NCBI GenBank assembly: GCA_021828445.1
Contig: JAJZJD010000016.1
Coordinates: 1-14,311, forward strand
Reading direction: 5' to 3'
DNA length: 14,311 bases
Source of the DNA: a bacterium
GTDB taxonomy: Bacteria; SZUA-79; Acidulodesulfobacterales; Acidulodesulfobacteraceae
This document shows, one piece after another, positions 6,766 to 14,003 of the stretch; within the stretch, counting starts at the first letter, position 1, and each line of letters starts with the position of its first letter. A program made the translations under genes and the position numbers. Below the pieces are notes generated by a model, which did not search any database, was not told where the DNA came from, and worked only from the letters and a program-made list of their open reading frames with translations.

Positions 6766-7539
6766 TTAATTATCTTCTCTTTCGAAAAAATAGTTAGAAA
6801 GAAAAATCATTAAAACCAAAAATAATAAAATAAAAATAATGTCCCATGCGACAGGGGTTTCCGGTATGAATAAAGTTATCTTTTTATTGTAAAAAAAGAT
6901 ATATTTCAGTAAATCTACCGAATAAGTAACGGGATTAATATATGCAAGTATTTTTAAAAAACCGGGGAACCTCTTTATGGGATAAAGCGCCCCGCTCACA
7001 AAAAACATAGGCTGAACTATCAGGTTTATAATCGAATTAAACCCCTCGAAGGAAGTCATTTTTGAAGCTATAACTATGCCGAATGCCGTGATTGCGGACG
7101 AAATTAAAAAAAGAGAAGCGACAGTCAATACGAAAACCGTTAAGCTCAGTTTAATCCCGATAAACGGCGCAAATGCCAGCATTATAACGGCCTGAGCGGT
7201 GCTGACTATGCCGCCTGAAGTAATTTTAGCAAGCACGAACGTCTTTCTTGAAACGGGGGAAACAAGTATTTCTTTCAGAACGCCGAATTCTCTGTCCCAA
7301 ATTATAGATATCGAAGAAAAAATAGACCTGAAAAGAACCGTCATTACGAGTATGCCCGGAAAAATAAACTGCATATACGAACCGCTTTTAATTTTAACCA
7401 TCGTGGAAATCCCGTAACCGACAAATAAAAGCCATATTACCGGTCTGGAAAGGTCGGTAATAAGCCTCGACTTCTGCCTTATAAATTTCAAAATTTCTCT
7501 ATTATTTATTGCAATAAAAGCTCGGAATTCGGTTTTCAT
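6766..7539 (-). CDS. ABC-2 type transporter permease
   Basis: A 257-residue inner-membrane protein with about six hydrophobic segments. It has the layout of ABC-2 exporters of the DrrB/NodJ type: a basic amphipathic N-terminus (ILKFIRQKSRLITDLSRPVI), the cytoplasmic coupling segment WDREFGVLKEILVSPVSR, and the late signature GALYPIKRFPGFLKILAYINPVTYSVDLLK. It would export a drug, lipid or polysaccharide once energised by an ATPase. No ATP-binding partner is present in the window: the gene upstream is a methyltransferase and the one downstream a phosphohydrolase, each 4 bases away. The ATPase must therefore be encoded elsewhere or shared. No Shine-Dalgarno sequence is visible, so translation probably depends on readthrough coupling from the gene before it. 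The substrate is unknown. Confidence 0.88.
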   Translation of the reverse strand: MKTEFRAFIAINNREILKFIRQKSRLITDLSRPVIWLLFVGYGISTMVKIKSGSYMQFIFPGILVMTVLFRSIFSSISIIWDREFGVLKEILVSPVSRKTFVLAKITSGGIVSTAQAVIMLAFAPFIGIKLSLTVFVLTVASLFLISSAITAFGIVIASKMTSFEGFNSIINLIVQPMFFVSGALYPIKRFPGFLKILAYINPVTYSVDLLKYIFFYNKKITLFIPETPVAWDIIFILLFLVLMIFLSNYFFEREDN

Positions 7540-7543
7540 ATTT

Positions 7544-8383
7544 TTATTTTTTACATGTAATTAAAAATTCGGTTTTGGAAATCAGCAAATCGTCTTTTAA
7601 ATTTAAAAATTTAAAATAATCGTTTAAGCCTTTATGAAATTCTACGGAACCGATTAATTTTCTGTTTAAAAGATCGTATTTTACAAGTTCCAATTCGTTT
7701 TGGACTAATAAGAAAGCGTTTTTTAATGTCTCATGGTCGGGACTTCCGTCCCCGCCCTTAAAAAATACGAGCGTGTAAGGTTTTATTTCTATGTCCTTAA
7801 ACCCGTGCGATAATAAAAAAGCGGGTAATTTTTTCGAAATCAACCTGTCCCCGCCCTTTAACTTTTGATATTCTGAATAAGCCTCGAATAATTTTTTGGA
7901 ACTTTCGGGCAAATCCGGATAGAATATATTCATATCGTCTTCAATATCGGCTATAACTAATAATCCGCCGTCCTTAACTATTCTTTTAATTTCGGAAAGA
8001 AAAATGCCGGACAAATTGACGTGCTGGAAAACATATCTTACAAAAACTGCGTCGAAAGCGGAATCTTTAAGCGGTATATTGCGGCCGTCGGCATTTATAT
8101 ATGCCGTATTTTCCGCATCGGTTAAATAACGCGCGGCTTTTAAAAAATCTTTATCTAAATCTATACCTATAATCTTCGAAGGATTTCTATCTTTTAATAA
8201 ATAAGGCAATATCCCTACGCCTGTGCCGATATCCACGACGGTCTTGCCGTCAAACGTATAACCTAGACTGTTTAGCTGATATAAAAGGTGGGGGGCGGTT
8301 AAATATGACTGATATGCCATATAACGAACGTCCGGAGAATAATCTTGCGACAAAGCCGTATTAAAAAATTGTCTGCAATACAA
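7544..8383 (-). CDS. Class I SAM-dependent methyltransferase
   Basis: A 279-residue Rossmann-fold methyltransferase. Motif I is VVDIGTGVGILPY (49-61) and D75 closes the second strand (IIGIDLD). NADGRNIPL (about 97-105) is motif II, and LSEIKRIVKDGGLLVIADIED (about 129-149) matches the UbiE/methyltransferase-11 pattern. About 48 residues precede motif I, and the C-terminal part is not recognised. The start is TTG, chosen because AGGAAGG precedes it; the next in-frame ATG (residue 22) has no such site. It begins 9 bases after the purA stop and ends 4 bases before the ABC permease. The methylated substrate cannot be read from the sequence. The pairing with a permease and a phosphohydrolase hints at an exported or envelope molecule, which is inference. 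Confidence 0.85.
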   Translation of the reverse strand: MYCRQFFNTALSQDYSPDVRYMAYQSYLTAPHLLYQLNSLGYTFDGKTVVDIGTGVGILPYLLKDRNPSKIIGIDLDKDFLKAARYLTDAENTAYINADGRNIPLKDSAFDAVFVRYVFQHVNLSGIFLSEIKRIVKDGGLLVIADIEDDMNIFYPDLPESSKKLFEAYSEYQKLKGGDRLISKKLPAFLLSHGFKDIEIKPYTLVFFKGGDGSPDHETLKNAFLLVQNELELVKYDLLNRKLIGSVEFHKGLNDYFKFLNLKDDLLISKTEFLITCKK

Positions 8384-8387
8384 GCAA

Positions 8388-8394
8388 CCTTCCT
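8388..8394 (-). promoter_or_regulatory. Strong Shine-Dalgarno site for the TTG-start methyltransferase
   Basis: AGGAAGG on the minus strand overlaps the purA stop codon and ends 4 bases before the TTG at 8383; measured from its AGGA part the spacing is 7. It supports the TTG as the true start and suggests translation coupled to termination of purA. Confidence 0.6.
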
Positions 8395-9685
8395 AAAAAA
8401 TATTTTTTAAATTTATAGTCTGCATTCTTTCTTTGCCCACGGACAGCATATTGATTCGCAAACCTGTAAGGTCTTCTATTCTAAGAATATATTTCTGGGA
8501 ATTAACCGGGAGGTCTTTAAATGATTTTATGCTTGATATATCGCCGCTCCATCCTTCCATTTCTTCATAAACGGGGACTGCCTTATCGTAGTCTGCGGAA
8601 GAAAAAGGCAGATGGTTTATGATAGAACCGTTCAGCATATAACCGGTGCATATATTGATTTTTCCCAATCCGGATAAAACATCGAGTTTTGTCACCACCA
8701 TTCCGGTAATGCCGTTTAAACGCCCGGCTTCTTTAATTAAGTTAACGTCAAACCAGCCGCATCTTCTCGGTCTTCCGGTAACGGAGCCGAACTCCTCTCC
8801 CTTATCCCTTATTATCCTGCCTTCCTCCCCTTTGAGTTCCGTCGGGAAATAACCTTCTCCTACTCTTGTCGTGTAAGCCTTCGTAATACCGATTACCTCG
8901 TCTATTTTCGTAGGTCCAAGACCGATGCCGGAAAGCGCGGAACCGCCGACGGTGTTAGACGAAGTAACATAAGGATATGTGCCGTGGTCAACATCGAGAA
9001 ACGTTCCCTGCGCCCCTTCAAGCATCACGTTAAATCCTTTATCAAGCCGTTCATTGATAAATATTGAAGAATCTATTAAAAATTCCTTAATTTTCGCGCC
9101 GTAATTTAAATATTCTTCTATTAAATCGTCGGGATTGAATATGTCCTCGCCGAGAACGTTTTTAAACAGATAGTTCTTTTCTTTAAGGCTTAAAACAATT
9201 TTTTTATACAGCAAGTCTCTGTTAAGCAAATCTATGGCGCGGATACCGAGCCTTGCAACCTTATCTTCATACGCAGGGCCTATTCCTCTTCCCGTAGTCC
9301 CTATCATGCCTGCGCCTCTCAACCTTTCTCTCGCTATATCTAATCTTTTATGATACGGCATTATAATATGGGACTTATATGAAATAAAAAACCTGTCTTT
9401 GATATTTATTCCTATAGCCTTCAAATCTTCAAGCTCTTGAAGCAGCACTACCGGGTCTATAACGACCCCGTTTCCCAGAATACAAATTTTTTCCTCATTT
9501 AATATTCCCGAAGGAACAAGTCTGAACACGAGGCTTAAATCTCCGCTTACGACGGTATGCCCCGCATTATTCCCTCCCTGGTAACGGGCTACTATGTCGG
9601 CATCTTTGGCCAACAAATCCACTATTTTCCCTTTTCCTTCGTCTCCCCATTGAAGACCGACCACAATAATATTTTTTTTTCTCAT
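8393..9685 (-). CDS. purA: PurA, adenylosuccinate synthetase
   Basis: A 430-residue cytosolic enzyme that joins IMP and aspartate using GTP to make adenylosuccinate, the first committed step to AMP. The N-terminal GTP loop GLQWGDEGKGKIVD carries catalytic D14, and GGNNAGHTV carries H43. IGTTGRGIGPAYEDK, TRVGEGYFPTEL, FGSVTGRPRRCGWFD and the guanine-recognition segment TKLDVLSG follow in the family order. Length is exactly typical. The gene lies 22 bases after hisZ and 9 bases before the methyltransferase, with no visible Shine-Dalgarno sequence in a pure A/T leader. A hisZ-purA neighbourhood is known from deltaproteobacteria-like genomes. No purB is nearby. Confidence 0.98.
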   Translation of the reverse strand: MRKKNIIVVGLQWGDEGKGKIVDLLAKDADIVARYQGGNNAGHTVVSGDLSLVFRLVPSGILNEEKICILGNGVVIDPVVLLQELEDLKAIGINIKDRFFISYKSHIIMPYHKRLDIARERLRGAGMIGTTGRGIGPAYEDKVARLGIRAIDLLNRDLLYKKIVLSLKEKNYLFKNVLGEDIFNPDDLIEEYLNYGAKIKEFLIDSSIFINERLDKGFNVMLEGAQGTFLDVDHGTYPYVTSSNTVGGSALSGIGLGPTKIDEVIGITKAYTTRVGEGYFPTELKGEEGRIIRDKGEEFGSVTGRPRRCGWFDVNLIKEAGRLNGITGMVVTKLDVLSGLGKINICTGYMLNGSIINHLPFSSADYDKAVPVYEEMEGWSGDISSIKSFKDLPVNSQKYILRIEDLTGLRINMLSVGKERMQTINLKNIF

Positions 9686-9707
9686 AAATATTTTATTTAA
9701 ATTTAAA

Positions 9708-10970
9708 TTAATTATTTTCTAAGTATTTTTTAATATCGGAAACGGTTTTAAAATTTTTTTCTTTATCGGTATGAATATTTTTTAATAAGATTTTATCTTC
9801 TTTCATATAAATAATATTTTTAATATTATTTTCTTTCATATATTTTACGGCATCGGGATATTCGTAATTCATAAAATCGGATTCGGCGGTACAGCCTTTT
9901 TTCCGTAAAAATATAATGAGCTCGGCTTCCGATTTTTTATCCATAGACTTATTGAAAACAAGGTAATCTTTCTCTTTATAACCGTAAGCGGAAGAACCGG
10001 CATATTTGCATAAAATATCTAAATTTACGGCAAATCCTGCTCCCGCGCAATTATCGCCAAACCTGCCTATTAAATTATTATATCTGCCTCCCCCGAAAAT
10101 TTCATAACCCACGTGCGGCGCAAAACATTCGAAAATCGTTCCGGTATAATAGTTTAGTCCGCGTATCTCGCCTAAATCGATAGTAATGTATTTTTCAAGC
10201 TTATACGACTTTATATAAGAAACAACGCGTTCTAAATTCTCCAGAGCATTTTGCGACGCTTCGTTGCAAGCCATTTTCCATGCTTTTTTAATAACCGATT
10301 TTTCTCCGAATATAAAAGGAAGCTCGCTTATAGCTTCTTTTTTGTCGGAAGGCAGAGATATGCCGGAAAGAAAATCATGCAAGCCGGAAGAATCTTTCCT
10401 TAATATAAATTCTTCTATTCTTTTTTTGTATGGCGCTTCTATGTCTGAAACTATCCCTCTAAAAAACTCGACATTCCCTATGTCCACGCTAAAATCTTTT
10501 ATATTAAGGCGCTTAAGCGACTCGATACCCATAATTATAAGCTCGGCATCGCTTTCAGGACTTTCCGGACCGACTAATTCCGCTCCTACTTGCCATATTT
10601 CCCGGGGCTTGCCGAGAACAGGGTCGAAATTTCTCAGAACGGGACCGCTATAAGAAAACTTATACGGCAGGATGATAGAATTTTTTAATGCGGAACTGAG
10701 CCTGCCTATCTGAGGAGTAAAATCGCTTCTGAAAGATAGCATTTCTCCGGTGCTTATATCGCCGACTTTAAACAGTTCGGCAACTTCCGAGCTCATTAAA
10801 AACACGTCTAAAAAATCTATGCTTGGGGTTATAACCTTACTGTATCCCCATTTTGAAAATTCTTCCAGTAATATATCCGCGATTCCGTCTATTAATTCCG
10901 TTTCTCCGGGAAGAAAATCCCTTGTTCCCTGGGGCGGCTGGGAAGGAATTATCGAATTTTTTCTATTCAC
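9708..10970 (-). CDS. hisZ: HisZ, ATP phosphoribosyltransferase regulatory subunit
   Basis: A 420-residue paralogue of histidyl-tRNA synthetase that lacks the tRNA role. HisZ forms a complex with the short form of HisG and is needed for the first step of histidine synthesis and its feedback control. Class II synthetase features are present: PQGTRDFLPGE (13-23), a motif 2 region with PVLRNFDP and REIWQVGAELVG (about 110-134), GLNYYTGTIFE (271-281), GGGRYNNLIGRFG (293-305) and AGAGFAV (309-315). The last 90 residues resemble a degenerate anticodon-binding fold. Q-V-G-A-E-L-V-G and the overall divergence from HisS favour HisZ. It starts with GTG, whose first base is the last base of the serA stop (TAGTG), so it is probably translated by reinitiation. 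A short HisG is expected elsewhere. Confidence 0.9.
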   Translation of the reverse strand: MNRKNSIIPSQPPQGTRDFLPGETELIDGIADILLEEFSKWGYSKVITPSIDFLDVFLMSSEVAELFKVGDISTGEMLSFRSDFTPQIGRLSSALKNSIILPYKFSYSGPVLRNFDPVLGKPREIWQVGAELVGPESPESDAELIIMGIESLKRLNIKDFSVDIGNVEFFRGIVSDIEAPYKKRIEEFILRKDSSGLHDFLSGISLPSDKKEAISELPFIFGEKSVIKKAWKMACNEASQNALENLERVVSYIKSYKLEKYITIDLGEIRGLNYYTGTIFECFAPHVGYEIFGGGRYNNLIGRFGDNCAGAGFAVNLDILCKYAGSSAYGYKEKDYLVFNKSMDKKSEAELIIFLRKKGCTAESDFMNYEYPDAVKYMKENNIKNIIYMKEDKILLKNIHTDKEKNFKTVSDIKKYLENN

Positions 10971-12547
10971 TATAATTCTAAATATTTAGCTTCGGTTATG
11001 TTTGGCTCGGCTTTTAATTCATTAATAACGGCATTGTCAACTGCCGAATCTAATTGCAATATCGATATAGCTTTATCTAAATGCCTTCCGAGATGCATTC
11101 TTGCAATATTGATTTTATTCTTACCGAGAACCTTTCCGATTGATGCGATAACGCCGGGTCTGTCAAGATTAAATATAACCAGTATGTGCCCTTCGGGAAT
11201 AGCCTCTATGGAATAATCGTCTATTTTAACTATCCACGGATTTTTTTTGCCGAATATCGCCCCCGATATACTGAAAGTTTTAATATCGGTCGTTGCCGTA
11301 ATAGATATCGAACTTGTATAGTCGAATGCCTGGTCAGATTTCGATTCAACCACCGATATTCCTCTTTTTTTTGCCACTTCGTTTGCATTAACGTAATTTA
11401 TATCCTCTCCCAACAGCGGATAAAGAATACCCTTCACGACGTTAGGGGTTATAGCGCCGGTGTTATGCGCGGAAACGGCGCCGTTATAATCTATTTTAAT
11501 ATTTGTAATTCCGCCTGCTATAATGCTTCCAAGCAACCTGCCTATTTTTTCTCCCAAATTAAGATAAGGCCCTATTATATCTACCTCTTCTTTTGTTACC
11601 GAAGGAACGTTGACGGCGTTTTTTATCGTGCCGCTTATAAGATAATCCGCAATTTGATGACATACGGCCACTGCCACGTTCGTTTGAGCTTCCTCCGTAG
11701 ATGCTCCGAGATGCGGGGTGGCAATAAGATTATCTAAAGTTAAAAGAGGGTTGTTGGCCGGCGGCTCTATTTCGAATACGTCTAACGCGCATGCGGAAAC
11801 CTTGCCGGATTTAAGAGCTTCGTATAGATCGGCTTCGTTGATTATGCCTCCTCTCGCTATATTGAGAAGCTTAACTCCATCTTTCATTTTAGATATGGTT
11901 TCTTTATTTATCATTCCTTTCGTTTCTTTTACCAAAGGAGTATGGACGCTTATGTAGTCGGATTTTGCATATATATCGTCTAAACTTACAAGATTTATTT
12001 CAAGTTCTTTGGCTTTTTCTTTCGATAAAAGAGGGTCGTATCCTATCGGATTCATTCCGAAGCACTTTGCTCTGTTATAAAGCACCTGTCCTATATTACC
12101 CATTCCTATAATGCCGAGAGTCTTGCCGTAAACTTCCGTACCTTGGAATTTGCTTTTTTCCCACTTGCCTTCTTTAATCGAAAGGAAAGACTGGGGTATA
12201 TGTCTCGACATAGCCAGAAGCATAGCAAAAGTAAGTTCCGCGGTCGTCACGGTATTACCCCCCGGCGTATTCATAACGACTATGCCGGCGGCTGTTGCGG
12301 CCGCTTTATCGACGTTGTCTAAGCCGCTGCCCGCCCTTCCTATGACTTTAAGATTTTTCGCAGCTTCTATAATGTCTTGGGTAAGCTTCGTGGCGCTTCT
12401 TATAACGATGCCGTCGTATTCGTGAATTATCTGCTTAAGCTCTTCCGGTTTCAACCCCGTTTTAACATCTACCTGAATTTTGCCCGTATTGGTTAATATG
12501 TCTATTCCTTCCTTGGAAAGTTTATCGCTGACGATAACCTTAAACAT
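10970..12547 (-). CDS. serA: SerA, D-3-phosphoglycerate dehydrogenase (long form with ASB and ACT domains)
   Basis: A 525-residue cytosolic enzyme that oxidises 3-phosphoglycerate to 3-phosphohydroxypyruvate with NAD, the entry to serine synthesis. The NAD motif is GIIGMGNIG (145-153). HTPLVKETKGMI, R233 in NIARGG, E261 in the FEIEPP segment and H279 in PHLGAS give the substrate and catalytic residues of the D-2-hydroxyacid dehydrogenase family. An intervening ASB domain (about 315-445) and a C-terminal ACT domain with ILVIFNLDRPGVIASIGKVL make this the long, potentially serine-regulated type. I chose the ATG at 12547 over the GTG just before it, because GGGAG is 7 bases from the ATG. It follows the aminotransferase after 53 bases and overlaps hisZ by one base. 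Confidence 0.96.
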   Translation of the reverse strand: MFKVIVSDKLSKEGIDILTNTGKIQVDVKTGLKPEELKQIIHEYDGIVIRSATKLTQDIIEAAKNLKVIGRAGSGLDNVDKAAATAAGIVVMNTPGGNTVTTAELTFAMLLAMSRHIPQSFLSIKEGKWEKSKFQGTEVYGKTLGIIGMGNIGQVLYNRAKCFGMNPIGYDPLLSKEKAKELEINLVSLDDIYAKSDYISVHTPLVKETKGMINKETISKMKDGVKLLNIARGGIINEADLYEALKSGKVSACALDVFEIEPPANNPLLTLDNLIATPHLGASTEEAQTNVAVAVCHQIADYLISGTIKNAVNVPSVTKEEVDIIGPYLNLGEKIGRLLGSIIAGGITNIKIDYNGAVSAHNTGAITPNVVKGILYPLLGEDINYVNANEVAKKRGISVVESKSDQAFDYTSSISITATTDIKTFSISGAIFGKKNPWIVKIDDYSIEAIPEGHILVIFNLDRPGVIASIGKVLGKNKINIARMHLGRHLDKAISILQLDSAVDNAVINELKAEPNITEAKYLEL

Positions 12548-12554
12548 CACTCAT

Positions 12555-12559
12555 CTCCC
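12555..12559 (-). promoter_or_regulatory. Shine-Dalgarno site for serA
   Basis: GGGAG on the minus strand is 7 bases before the ATG at 12547 and 4 before the GTG at 12550. The spacing favours the ATG. The gap also contains a TATAAT at 12562-12567, but a transcript from it would lose this site and no -35 box is placed correctly, so I do not call a promoter here. Confidence 0.6.
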
Positions 12560-12600
12560 GTATTATATATAATTAATGGTAAATAATTAATTTACAAAAC

Positions 12601-13743
12601 CTATTCGCCGAAAAGAGCCTTCTGGGCGGCTTTGAGTCCGCTGCCCGCTTCAAATTTATAACCGAGTTCTTTCAATACCGCCTCTAATGCGGAAATAGCG
12701 GTTATGACGTCAAAACATCCGGCGTAACCGAGATGCGCTATTCTGAATATCTTGCCTTTAACGGCATCCTGACCGCCTGCTATGGTAATGCCGTATTTTT
12801 CTCTTATAAGTTTTGTTATTTTACCGGCATCTATTCCTTCCGGAGCCCAAACCGCCGTAAGAGCGTTGGAAGGCTCATCGACCGTATAAAGTTTTAATCC
12901 CATTGCCTGTACTGCCGATCTCGCGGCATTGGCAAGATTTTTATGCCTGCTGAAAACTTTTTCCAGACCTTCTTCCTTAATTTCCCTTAGGACTTCTCTT
13001 AAGCCTACTATGAGCTGAACATTAGGAGTATAGGCATTCTGATTTTTTTCGAGGGATTTTTTTTCTTTTTTAAAATTAAAATAGTACTTCGGGAGCGTAG
13101 ATTTCTCGACGAAACCCCAAGCCTTTTCGCTCAAAGAAGCAAACGCAAGTCCGGGAGGAAGCATAAGCGCCTTTTGCGAACCGGTTACCACCACGTCTAT
13201 GCCCCATTCGTCCTGAGGAACGTTTGTTACCCCGAGAGCGGTAATTGCATCTACGACAAGTATGGTGCCCGGCCTTTTTTTAATTATATCGGCAATTTCT
13301 TTTACGGGATGGTAAACGCCGGTAGATGTTTCGGATGCCTGAATGTAAACAGCTTTTATTTCCGGATCTTCGTTTAATGCGTCCTCGATAGATTTAGGAG
13401 AAACCGTATGTCCCCACTCCACGTCTATAGCTTTTACGTTAACGGAATAGGCTTTGCAAATATCGAACCATCTTTCTCCAAATTTTCCCGCTCTGACCGC
13501 AAGAGCATGGTCTCCGGCGGAAAGAAGATTGGACACGCAGCCTTCCATCGCTCCGGTTCCGCTTGACGTGAATATCAAAACTTCCTGCTTGGTTTGAAAA
13601 AGGTATTTTAGATTATCCCTTACTTCCTGAAGTATAACCGAATATTCCGGAGCGCGGTGATGAACGATAGGAAGCGCCATATCGGCTAAAGCGCGTTCCG
13701 GCACAGGAGTGGGTCCCGGCGCCAATAAATATTTTTTCTGCAT
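12601..13743 (-). CDS. Class V aminotransferase (serine-pyruvate/alanine-glyoxylate type), probable serine pathway enzyme
   Basis: A 380-residue PLP enzyme of the AGXT/serine-pyruvate aminotransferase group. LLAPGPTPVPERAL (6-19) opens the protein. TSSGTGAMEG (59-68) binds the cofactor phosphate, D165 in LVVDAITALG contacts the pyridine ring, and K191 in VVTGSQKALMLPPGLA is the Schiff-base lysine. R-I-A-H-L-G near the C-terminus is the carboxylate-binding segment. Length is normal. Its place directly before serA suggests it transaminates phosphohydroxypyruvate or hydroxypyruvate, standing in for SerC, rather than acting in photorespiration; this is inferred from context. ATG start with GAGG 6 bases upstream. 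It is the first gene of the ten-gene minus-strand run, and its likely promoter is in the 260-base region to its right. Confidence 0.9.
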   Translation of the reverse strand: MQKKYLLAPGPTPVPERALADMALPIVHHRAPEYSVILQEVRDNLKYLFQTKQEVLIFTSSGTGAMEGCVSNLLSAGDHALAVRAGKFGERWFDICKAYSVNVKAIDVEWGHTVSPKSIEDALNEDPEIKAVYIQASETSTGVYHPVKEIADIIKKRPGTILVVDAITALGVTNVPQDEWGIDVVVTGSQKALMLPPGLAFASLSEKAWGFVEKSTLPKYYFNFKKEKKSLEKNQNAYTPNVQLIVGLREVLREIKEEGLEKVFSRHKNLANAARSAVQAMGLKLYTVDEPSNALTAVWAPEGIDAGKITKLIREKYGITIAGGQDAVKGKIFRIAHLGYAGCFDVITAISALEAVLKELGYKFEAGSGLKAAQKALFGE

Positions 13744-13829
13744 TTTTGACCTCTTTTTATTATAATTAAATTATATAAATTTACTTTGCAATATAAAAAT
13801 ATTAAAATGTTATATCTAAACCATTTAAT

Positions 13830-13858
13830 ACTTAACCAAATTTAAGAAAAATTGTCAA
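13830..13858 (-). promoter_or_regulatory. Possible sigma-70 promoter for the aminotransferase-serA gene run
   Basis: On the minus strand a perfect TTGACA (13858 to 13853) is followed after 17 bases by TTAAGT (13835 to 13830), which matches the -10 consensus at only three positions. It is preceded by TGG, giving an extended TGn -10 element. Transcription would start near 13823 and leave a leader of about 80 bases before the aminotransferase ATG. Nothing better is seen in this AT-rich stretch. Confidence 0.35.
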
Positions 13859-13901
13859 GAATTTATAAAAATTTTTTAAGATTTCTTTGATAAATTTGAC
13901 A
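13853..13901. repeat. Inverted repeat joining the two divergent -35 boxes
   Basis: The left arm TGTCAAGAATTTAT (13853-13866) and right arm ATAAATTTGACA (13890-13901) are complementary over 12 bases, apart from a two-base GA insert in the left arm. A 23-base A/T-rich spacer separates them. Each arm contains one of the oppositely facing TTGACA boxes, so the symmetry could be a regulator site or simply follow from two matching -35 elements. Confidence 0.45.
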
Positions 13902-13924
13902 TTTATGCTAATCGGCATTATAAT
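13896..13924 (+). promoter_or_regulatory. Perfect consensus sigma-70 promoter
   Basis: TTGACA at 13896-13901 and TATAAT at 13919-13924 are separated by exactly 17 bases. The stretch just upstream is rich in A and T tracts and could serve as an UP element. Transcription should start near 13931, giving a leader of about 70 bases before the ATG at 14004. An exact match at both boxes with ideal spacing predicts strong expression of the secreted protein gene. Confidence 0.8.
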
Positions 13925-13925
13925 C

Positions 13926-13978
13926 TTAATGTTTAATATTGTTAAATGTCGTAATTACGTAAATATTTAAAACATTAA
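13926..13978 (+). repeat. Inverted repeat with central palindrome in the 5' leader
   Basis: TTAATGTTTAATATT (13926-13940) pairs with the stretch at 13962-13978 over 9 and 6 bases, with a two-base bulge. The loop holds the perfect palindrome CGTAATTACG (13950-13959). It begins just after the -10 box of the consensus promoter and lies almost wholly in the transcribed leader. It may be an operator or an RNA fold; in A/T-rich DNA part of this could be chance. Confidence 0.35.
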
Positions 13979-14003
13979 TGAACAAAATATATAACAATAA
14001 ATA

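Noticed and set aside
12562..12567. TATAAT on the minus strand as a serA promoter.
   Set aside because: No usable -35 lies 16-18 bases away, and the resulting transcript would start within the serA ribosome site.
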